Shown here: in pieces, positions 5,980 to 11,327 of the stretch
Numbering within the stretch: the first letter of the stretch is position 1
Layout of the letters: every line of letters starts with the position of its first letter
NCBI GenBank assembly: GCA_012511845.1
Contig: JAAZFF010000423.1
Span: forward strand, 1 to 12,384
Direction: 5' to 3'
DNA from: Lentisphaerota bacterium
GTDB taxonomy: Bacteria > Verrucomicrobiota > Kiritimatiellia > RFP12 > UBA3636
Length of the DNA stretch: 12,384 nt
Notes under the pieces: generated by a model
Database searches by the model: none
Told to the model about the DNA's origin: nothing
Seen by the model: only the letters and a program-made list of their open reading frames with translations
Translations under genes and position numbers: made by a program

Positions 5980-7181
5980 TCAGCCTTGCCGGACGCGATA
6001 TTATCCACTCATGGGGAAAATTTGTATTTACCGGTTTCGGACTCGGATTGCTTATCGGTATTACATTGTCCATGGCGGGAATTTATCGCGGTATGGTGGA
6101 CGATGCCAGAGTCCTGCTGGACAATAGTGGTGCGGATCTGTGGGTGGTTCAAAAAAACACTATTGGTCCTTATGCCGAGCCGTCAAGCCTTTATGACGAC
6201 ACCTGGCGCGAAATTCGCGGAATGCCCGGAGTGAAGCAGGTTGCCAACATAACCTACCTGACTATGCAAGTAGCCAAAGACGGCAGCGATGTGCGCGCCA
6301 TGGTTGCCGGCATTTCCCCCGGCACACCAGGTACACCGGGCTGGCCTCCACTGCTGGTAGCAGGACGCCACATCACACGTAGTCATTATGAGGCTGTAGC
6401 TGATGTTGCCACGGGCTTTAAACTTGGTGATGTCGTTCGGATTCGTCGCAATCATTATACGGTTGTCGGGCTTACGCGCCGCATGGTCTCATCAAATGGC
6501 GATCCCATGATATTTATCCCACTGAAGGACGCGCAGGAGGCGCAATTCCTGAAAGACAACGATGCAATCCGCCAACAGCGAAGACGCACGGCGGCAAATC
6601 CGGCGTTTAACCGTCCGGCAGTCCCCGGTCTGCTTGAAGCGGCTGTTGCCACGCAGAGCGTAAACCCATTTGTTAATGCCGTATTGGTACAGGTAGCATC
6701 AGGGCACAACCCTCTGACAACAGCCACCTCCATACGAAGATGGAAAAACCTCACTGTATATACGAGAGCACAGATGGAAGAAATCCTGGTGGGGAAATTA
6801 ATTGCCACATCCGCCAGACAAATATTCATGTTCCTGGTGATTCTCTCCATTGTCAGCTCAGCCATCGTTGCATTTATCATTTACACCCTCACTCAGGGCA
6901 AAATTCGTGAAATAGCAGTTTTAAAACTGATCGGCACAAAAAACCGCACAATTATAGCTCTGATAATGCAACAGTCCATGGCGCTGGGTGCAATAGGGTT
7001 TGTAGTAGGTAAAATCTCAGCAACCCTTTTTATGGCTCCGATCTTTCCAAAATACGTACTGCTGCTGCCGCTCGATTCTGTTATAGGCTTTATAGCCGTA
7101 ATGATTATTTGCATCCTTGCCAGTATTATATCCATTCGCGCAGCACTAAAAGTAGACCCGGCAGAAGCCATAGGAGGTTAA
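5976..7181 (+). CDS. ABC exporter permease (FtsX/DevC/MacB type)
   Basis: A 401-residue inner-membrane permease. One N-terminal helix (about 17-37), a large periplasmic domain (about 38-280, MacB-like) and three C-terminal helices (about 283-305, 329-353, 366-388) give the four-helix type VII ABC layout (LolCE, MacB, FtsX, DevC). The FtsX-type core is seen at REIAVLKLIGTKNRTIIALI (311-330), the cytoplasmic coupling region, and the tail RAALKVDPAEAIGG is typical. Unlike MacB it has no fused ATPase; the ATPase is the next gene. Type VII systems act as mechanotransmitters, driving a periplasmic adaptor or extracting lipids, instead of carrying substrate through the membrane. ATG 5976 overlaps the previous stop as ATGA. 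The substrate is unknown. Confidence 0.9.
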   Translation: MISLAGRDIIHSWGKFVFTGFGLGLLIGITLSMAGIYRGMVDDARVLLDNSGADLWVVQKNTIGPYAEPSSLYDDTWREIRGMPGVKQVANITYLTMQVAKDGSDVRAMVAGISPGTPGTPGWPPLLVAGRHITRSHYEAVADVATGFKLGDVVRIRRNHYTVVGLTRRMVSSNGDPMIFIPLKDAQEAQFLKDNDAIRQQRRRTAANPAFNRPAVPGLLEAAVATQSVNPFVNAVLVQVASGHNPLTTATSIRRWKNLTVYTRAQMEEILVGKLIATSARQIFMFLVILSIVSSAIVAFIIYTLTQGKIREIAVLKLIGTKNRTIIALIMQQSMALGAIGFVVGKISATLFMAPIFPKYVLLLPLDSVIGFIAVMIICILASIISIRAALKVDPAEAIGG

Positions 7182-7182
7182 T

Positions 7183-7905
7183 ATGAGTATGAAAGGTATC
7201 CGCATCGAAGGTCTGAAAAAACGATATGGCAGTGGCGATACAGCAGTAGACGCCCTTAAGCATGTAAATATGCATGTAGAAGCAGGGGAAATTGTCGGAC
7301 TTATCGGTCCCTCAGGTTCCGGAAAATCAACGTTGCTGAAATGTCTTGGGGCTGTTATAGAACCCACTGCAGGCAAAATGGTGCTTGGCAGCGATATAAT
7401 TTACGACAACGGTTGGCGAGTCAGAGACTTGCGCGCCTTGCGCCGCGATCGAATAGGTTTTGTCTTCCAGGCTCCATACCTGATTCCTTTCCTTGATGTT
7501 ACGGATAATGTAGCCTTACTCCCCATGTTGGCTGGTGTATCAAATGCTGAATCACGCAAGCGGGCAATGGAATTGCTACGCGAACTCAACGTGGATCACA
7601 GAGCACACGCAATGCCGTCAAAACTGTCAGGCGGAGAACAACAGCGAGTGGCAATTGCCCGTGGTCTCGTTAACCGCCCACCGGTAATCCTGGCTGATGA
7701 ACCAACTGCTCCCCTGAATAGCGACCGCGCCCTCACCGTAATACGACTTTTGAATGATATGGCTCAAAAATTTGAAACAGCCATAATTGTAGTTACGCAT
7801 GATGAGAAAATCATCCCCACATTTAAACGAATCTACCACATACGAGACGGCGTAACTTACGAAGAAAAAGGCGAAGGACGCAGCCCGACAGAAATGGCAA
7901 CATAG
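7183..7905 (+). CDS. ABC transporter ATPase (LolD/DevA/MacB family)
   Basis: A 240-residue nucleotide-binding subunit that powers the permease encoded just upstream. Motifs: Walker A GPSGSGKST (42-50), Q-loop Q96, signature LSGGEQQRVAIAR (148-160), Walker B VILADE (168-173) and switch histidine H206 in VVTHDE. The D-loop is unusual: the stretch after Walker B reads PTAPLNSD (174-181), with asparagine 179 where the family has aspartate (as in GNLDS or AALDS). AGGAGG sits 5 nt before ATG 7183; an internal ATG at 7189 is a weaker alternative. It is the last gene of the operon. GGCGAAGG (7870-7877) and CCTTCGCC (7909-7916) could pair across its stop codon, but no T-tract follows. No TolC-like outer-membrane gene is in the window. 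Confidence 0.92.
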   Translation: MSMKGIRIEGLKKRYGSGDTAVDALKHVNMHVEAGEIVGLIGPSGSGKSTLLKCLGAVIEPTAGKMVLGSDIIYDNGWRVRDLRALRRDRIGFVFQAPYLIPFLDVTDNVALLPMLAGVSNAESRKRAMELLRELNVDHRAHAMPSKLSGGEQQRVAIARGLVNRPPVILADEPTAPLNSDRALTVIRLLNDMAQKFETAIIVVTHDEKIIPTFKRIYHIRDGVTYEEKGEGRSPTEMAT

Positions 7906-7923
7906 CCCCCTTCGCCCGCAGCT

Positions 7924-7975
7924 AGGTTGTCAGACTCGTCGGACAAATCCCGAGTCCCGAGTCCCGAGTCAAAAA
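7924..7975 (+). repeat. composite dispersed repeat module, copy 3
   Basis: TTGTCAGACTCGTCGGAC is followed by three nearly perfect CCCGAGT heptamers and GTCAAAA. Same plan as 51-113 and 3873-3937. The gene-free stretch 7906-8418 that it opens is filled by this and the repeats listed next, up to the promoter at 8354. Confidence 0.75.
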
Positions 7976-8011
7976 GCGATCGGGCGTCATGGCGCGCTAC
8001 CGAGAGCGTCG

Positions 8012-8045
8012 CCCTACCTTTCCGCAGTTGACAAGCAAGGTAGGG
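8012..8045. repeat. inverted repeat flanking the tandem array
   Basis: CCCTACCT (8012-8019) and AGGTAGGG (8038-8045) are 8-bp inverted arms; the right arm overlaps the start of the first 45-bp unit. The CGCCCTACC word recurs near 146, 8224 and 8330. Confidence 0.5.
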
Positions 8046-8143
8046 ACGGCTCTCCGCAGCTGTCCGAAAACGGCTGCTGGGCAGGTAGGGACGGCTCTCC
8101 GCAGCTGTCCGAAAACAGTTGCTGGGCAGGTAGGGACGGCTCT
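8040..8143 (+). repeat. 45-bp tandem repeat, 2.3 copies
   Basis: Unit 1 (8040-8084) and unit 2 (8085-8129) are 43 of 45 identical, differing only in the ACGGCT/ACAGTT step. A third unit keeps its first 14 bases (8130-8143) and then diverges. Units begin GTAGGGACGGCTCTCCGCAG and end GCTGGGCAG. A related copy is cut by the left window edge (1-23). Because 45 is a multiple of three, a reading frame stays open across it, but it looks non-coding. Confidence 0.85.
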
Positions 8144-8273
8144 TCCGGCTTCGTCCGCTAACTACGCCGGGACAAGCCGTAAACCGCCGTATACGTATAT
8201 TAATGCGGCGCGCCCGGAGGTCGTCGCCCTACCCGATACCGATCCTGATAGCGATCCCGATTCCGCATAAGCT

Positions 8274-8307
8274 CTACCCACTGTCCACTGACCAGTGGCA
8301 CGGCTTG
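8274..8307 (+). repeat. 33-nt dispersed repeat, forward copy
   Basis: CTACCCACTGTCCACTGACC and then CAGTGGCACGGCTTG, the reverse complement in outline of 3715-3747. It merges with the palindrome that begins at 8297. Confidence 0.7.
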
Positions 8308-8324
8308 CCGTGCCTTGCCGTGCC
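8297..8324. repeat. palindrome with tandem arm
   Basis: GGCACGGC (8297-8304), TT, GCCGTGCC (8307-8314) form an 8-bp stem with a 2-nt centre. The right arm is repeated at once: TTGCCGTGCC at 8305-8314 and again at 8315-8324, so two alternative pairings exist. No T-tract follows, so it is not a standard terminator. Confidence 0.6.
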
Positions 8325-8353
8325 TGCCACGCCCTACCTCATCAATGTTCGAA

Positions 8354-8382
8354 TTGTTGCACATAGTTCTATGTGATACAAT
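8354..8382 (+). promoter_or_regulatory. promoter of the lipoylation fusion gene
   Basis: -35 TTGTTG (8354-8359), 17-bp spacer, -10 TACAAT (8377-8382). Transcription should start near 8389, leaving about 30 nt before GTG 8419. Confidence 0.55.
8360..8375. promoter_or_regulatory. palindrome in promoter spacer, candidate operator
   Basis: CACATAG (8360-8366), TT, CTATGTG (8369-8375): perfect 7-bp arms that fill 16 of the 17 spacer bases between -35 and -10. The position is that of a repressor site; the protein is unknown. Confidence 0.5.
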
Positions 8383-8418
8383 CAGCAATGTTTTAAATTC
8401 AAATGACAGGTAACGGTT

Positions 8419-10026
8419 GTGAACAATACGATAGATGAGATGGAGCCGCAGGAAAACACATGGTGGCTGTGGCTCGATGAGGAGCATGACGCCGCATTCA
8501 ATATGGCAGCAGATCAGGTACTGCTCAATATTGCCGGCTCTCTAACCGTTCCGCTGCTCCGCATCTACAAATGGAATAAAAAAGCTGTAACGTTCGGACG
8601 TTCACAGCTTTTTCCCGACAGCATCTCAAATAAATTCACACTGGTGCGTCGCCCGACAGGCGGCGGAATCGTATGGCACGGAGAAGACCTGACCTACTCA
8701 GCCATCCTGCCGGCTGAACACCCCATAGCACAAATGGAAATCCATGAAAGCTATCAACTGCTGCACGCAAAAATCAGCGAGCAGTTAGGCATGACCTTCC
8801 AGCTTAAGGAAAAAAAATCGACCGAAAAAGACCTGCTTCGAATGAAATGCTTTGACTCCCCCACACGTCATGACATCCTCGGATCAGATGGCACCAAGTA
8901 TGCCGGCGCTGCTCAATACCGCACAAAAAACGGCACGCTCATACAGGGAAGCATCCTTCTTAAAGCAGCAGACGGAAACTGGGAACGCCTGCGAGATATG
9001 ACTGTAAACGCATTTTCCGCTTTTGTCGGCTCTGATCCCGCATTTTGGTCTCCGCCCGAACACTTTAAAGATTCAATCAAAAATCTGGTAGACATACAAT
9101 TCGGTACAGAAAACTGGAATAAGCACGGTCAGATAGATAAAGCACCGGAAATCGCATCCGATTGGCTCCGCGTAAGATCAAGCGCGGCAGATCGGAAGAC
9201 AGTAACAGATGTGCTTGCCGATCTTCACCTGAACACCGTTTGCGCAAGCGCCCACTGCCCCAACCTCGGAAAATGCTTTTCGGAAGGCGTTGCCACTTTT
9301 CTCATTCTCGGAAACACCTGTACACGTAATTGCAGATTCTGTGCAATCGGAGGAAAGGGACATCCGGATGAACTTCAGCCAGATGAAGCTGAGCGACTCG
9401 CTGAGGCTGTCAGCCGACTTGAACTTTCGTACGTTGTCATAACGAGCGTCACGAGAGACGATCTTCCTGATGGTGGTGCCGCAGCCTTTCGTGATGCTAT
9501 TTTGACAATACGGGGGCGTTGCCCCGGCACAGGTGTTGAGGTTCTGACACCGGATTTTGCCGGATGTGAATCTTCACTAAAATCGGTGCTTGATGCACGA
9601 CCTGATGTTTTCAACCACAATGTAGAGACGGTCAGTCGGCTATCTACAATAATCCGCAGCGTTGCCACGTACAAACGCTCCCTCGGCGTACTTGCATCAG
9701 CCGCCCGAATCGGAGACGGCATACCCGTCAAATCAGGGCTGATGCTGGGACTTGGTGAAACGGATGAGGAAGTGCATGAGACGCTTTTGGATCTGCGCCA
9801 AGCCGGCGTATCGCTCCTGACACTGGGACAATATCTTCCACCCACGAAATCGCACTATCCTCTTGAACGGATCGTATCACCTGAAGAATTTGACAGGTGG
9901 CACAAAACGGCTCTGAAGTACGGCTTTGCAGGAGTCATGAGCGGACCTCTCGTCCGCAGCAGCTTCCAGGCACGCGAATTGCTCCGATTGTACCGAAAAA
10001 ACTGCCCAGTGCACACTGTCCACTAA
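8419..10026 (+). CDS. lipoate/octanoate ligase-transferase fused to lipoyl synthase
   Basis: A single 535-residue frame with two complete enzymes. N-terminal domain (about 10-240) is a BPL/LplA/LipM-type lipoate-protein ligase or octanoyltransferase: RRPTGGGIVWHG (77-88), CF at 144-145 (LipM-type nucleophile position) and GTKYAGAAQYR (158-168) with the acyl-binding lysine K160. C-terminal domain (about 247-535) is lipoyl synthase LipA: WLRVR (249-253), auxiliary 4Fe-4S ligands C275-x4-C280-x5-C286, radical-SAM C301-x3-C305-x2-C308 and the terminal RSS motif (513-515). Together these would attach octanoate to lipoyl-domain lysines and insert both sulfurs. Whether the first domain uses octanoyl-ACP (LipM) or free acid plus ATP (LplA) is not resolved. 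GTG 8419 has AGG 8 nt upstream; ATG 8440 is an alternative. The last few residues (HTVH) and the stop codon lie inside a dispersed repeat. Confidence 0.93.
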   Translation: MNNTIDEMEPQENTWWLWLDEEHDAAFNMAADQVLLNIAGSLTVPLLRIYKWNKKAVTFGRSQLFPDSISNKFTLVRRPTGGGIVWHGEDLTYSAILPAEHPIAQMEIHESYQLLHAKISEQLGMTFQLKEKKSTEKDLLRMKCFDSPTRHDILGSDGTKYAGAAQYRTKNGTLIQGSILLKAADGNWERLRDMTVNAFSAFVGSDPAFWSPPEHFKDSIKNLVDIQFGTENWNKHGQIDKAPEIASDWLRVRSSAADRKTVTDVLADLHLNTVCASAHCPNLGKCFSEGVATFLILGNTCTRNCRFCAIGGKGHPDELQPDEAERLAEAVSRLELSYVVITSVTRDDLPDGGAAAFRDAILTIRGRCPGTGVEVLTPDFAGCESSLKSVLDARPDVFNHNVETVSRLSTIIRSVATYKRSLGVLASAARIGDGIPVKSGLMLGLGETDEEVHETLLDLRQAGVSLLTLGQYLPPTKSHYPLERIVSPEEFDRWHKTALKYGFAGVMSGPLVRSSFQARELLRLYRKNCPVHTVH

Positions 10027-10042
10027 TCACTGCCCGGATCTG
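10012..10042 (+). repeat. 33-nt dispersed repeat overlapping the 3' end of the fusion gene
   Basis: CACACTGTCCACTAATCACT and on to GCCCGGATCTG follows the family consensus. The TAA stop of the fusion gene (10024-10026) falls inside it. Confidence 0.65.
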
Positions 10043-10048
10043 CCGGGC
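10032..10048. repeat. small hairpin after the fusion gene
   Basis: GCCCGG (10032-10037), ATCTG, CCGGGC (10043-10048), a 6-bp GC-rich stem 5 bp after the stop codon. No T-tract follows (CTCCCACTG), so it is at best a weak or factor-dependent terminator. Confidence 0.45.
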
Positions 10049-10050
10049 CT

Positions 10051-10077
10051 CCCACTGTTCACTAACACAGCTTGCCG
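10051..10077 (+). repeat. 33-nt dispersed repeat, degenerate copy
   Basis: CCCACTGTTCACTAACACAG then CTTGCCG. It shares the CACTG words and the CTTGCC end with the copies at 2269 and 8274. Confidence 0.55.
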
Positions 10078-10092
10078 TTTTCAAAATTTCTC

Positions 10093-10121
10093 TTGAAAAA
10101 AACGAAACAGCCTGATATCTT
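10093..10121 (+). promoter_or_regulatory. promoter of the LacI gene
   Basis: -35 TTGAAA (10093-10098), 17-bp spacer, extended -10 TGA then TATCTT (10116-10121). The CAGCCTGATAT stretch resembles CAGTCTGATAT of the LUD promoter. TTTTCAA (10078-10084) and TTGAAAA (10093-10099) form a 7-bp inverted repeat over the -35. The leader to ATG 10204 is about 75 nt. Confidence 0.55.
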
Positions 10122-10136
10122 ATGCAACTGTTGTAT
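10122..10136. promoter_or_regulatory. imperfect palindrome at the predicted transcript start, candidate LacI operator
   Basis: ATGCAAC-T-GTTGTAT has 6 of 7 arm bases symmetric and is centred on 10129, about where transcription should begin. A LacI-family autorepressor could bind here. LacI-type sites often have a central CG, which this one lacks. Confidence 0.3.
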
Positions 10137-10203
10137 TGAGTTTTAAAGGCTCCAAGCAATTCTCCAGCCGATTATCTTCTCATCAGGCAAGAAAGTTATA
10201 TAA

Positions 10204-11295
10204 ATGAATGCATCACCCTCTTTACGCGATTTGGCAAAAATAGCCAATGTGGACGTAAGTACTGTATCACGCGCGCTGCATAACGACCCCAGAGTCAGTG
10301 ACAAGCGGATAAAAGAAATAAAAGGTCTTGCACGCCGCATGGGATACAGACAAAAACCGTTGCGTTCCCAAAAAACGAGAGCTATAGGACTCCTTATAGG
10401 AACTGCGCCATCCGTTCAGCAAAATACAATCGGCGAAAACTTTCTGGAGCGTGTATCACTGATGGTTCAGCAGGAACTGGGCAGCCGCAATTACCACGTA
10501 AACATAGAATGCGTTTCAAGAAAAACGTCTGCGCCGAAGCTCCCCGCCTTTTCTATCGAAAACAGGATTGATGGAGTGTTGGTGCTGGGCCACCCCGACG
10601 CAAAAATAATCGAGCTCCTGAGGACTCAACAACGCCCGATTGTTGGAATCAACGACTCTTCTGCACGAATAGGTGTGCCCTGCCTTTTATCAAATCCCAG
10701 ACCCGCCATCAACGAGGCAGTACGCCGATTTTCCGATTGGGGACACCGCCGCTACGCTCCTCTGCTGAACGAACCCGATTATCCCACAAGCAGGGCACGT
10801 GCCGAATCCTTCAAAAAGATTCTCGACAAACTCGACATTCCCTGCCATACAATAAAATACAGCAAAAACAAATGCAGCCTCCCTTCAGAACTGGAAAACA
10901 ACAATAATACGCAAGCCGGAATAATCCTTCACGGACTCCCGGAGGAAGTCGCCGGCGGCAGAGAAGCAGTACGCTGCCTGCTTGCCGGAAAGTTTCCCCC
11001 GACAGCCCTGCTCTTCTGTAACGACTGGATGGCACTGGGCGGATTATTTGAGCTCAAGGCAAACAATCGTTCCGTACCGGATGAGTTCAGCATTCTGGGT
11101 CACGATGATATCCCCTTCTGTAAAGATTTTTCTCCATCTCTTTCGAGTATCTCACGTTCCGAGCATGAGCTCGTCAAGAATGCCGTTGAAATTCTCCTTT
11201 CCTCCCTTGAAGGGAAAACAGTACCCGCAGAAGATGTTCTGCTCGACGGTACAATTTGCTGGAGAGATTCAACGGGAAAGCTGAAGCTTAAATAA
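10204..11295 (+). CDS. LacI-family transcriptional regulator
   Basis: A 363-residue regulator of normal family length. The N-terminal LacI helix-turn-helix is seen at SLRDLAKIANVDVSTVSRAL (6-25), followed by HNDPRVSDKRIKEIKGLARR and MGYRQ, the usual third helix and hinge entry. From about residue 58 the periplasmic-binding-protein-like sensor domain begins (AIGLLIGTA), with IDGVLVLG, the TALLFCNDWMALGGL strand-helix and PDEFSILGHDDI near the C terminus. The effector is probably a sugar or derivative, but cannot be named. A weak AAGAAAG lies before ATG 10204; the protein aligns with the family from its first residues, so the start is likely right. It is 32 bp upstream of a secreted LamG protein gene on the same strand, its probable target. 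Confidence 0.92.
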   Translation: MNASPSLRDLAKIANVDVSTVSRALHNDPRVSDKRIKEIKGLARRMGYRQKPLRSQKTRAIGLLIGTAPSVQQNTIGENFLERVSLMVQQELGSRNYHVNIECVSRKTSAPKLPAFSIENRIDGVLVLGHPDAKIIELLRTQQRPIVGINDSSARIGVPCLLSNPRPAINEAVRRFSDWGHRRYAPLLNEPDYPTSRARAESFKKILDKLDIPCHTIKYSKNKCSLPSELENNNNTQAGIILHGLPEEVAGGREAVRCLLAGKFPPTALLFCNDWMALGGLFELKANNRSVPDEFSILGHDDIPFCKDFSPSLSSISRSEHELVKNAVEILLSSLEGKTVPAEDVLLDGTICWRDSTGKLKLK

Positions 11296-11327
11296 GGTTC
11301 CCATACGCTATATGGAGTCACAATAAA

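Noticed and set aside
7870..7916. GGCGAAGG / CCTTCGCC stem as a terminator for the exporter operon
   Set aside because: The 31-nt loop is long, the stem spans the stop codon and no T-tract follows.
8040..8143. CRISPR array
   Set aside because: The repeats are directly adjacent with no unique spacers between them, and no cas genes are present.
7989..8270. 93-residue open frame across the tandem repeat, with a 15-residue repeated unit
   Set aside because: The frame is open because the repeat is 45 bp long. It has no good ribosome site, its sequence is made wholly of dispersed repeat families, and its end is low-complexity (DTDPDSDPDS).
10072..10100. A second TTGCC-type repeat-borne promoter before the LacI gene
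   Set aside because: TTGCCG is present at 10072-10077, but the bases at the -10 distance are GAAAAA. The TTGAAA/TATCTT pair is far better.
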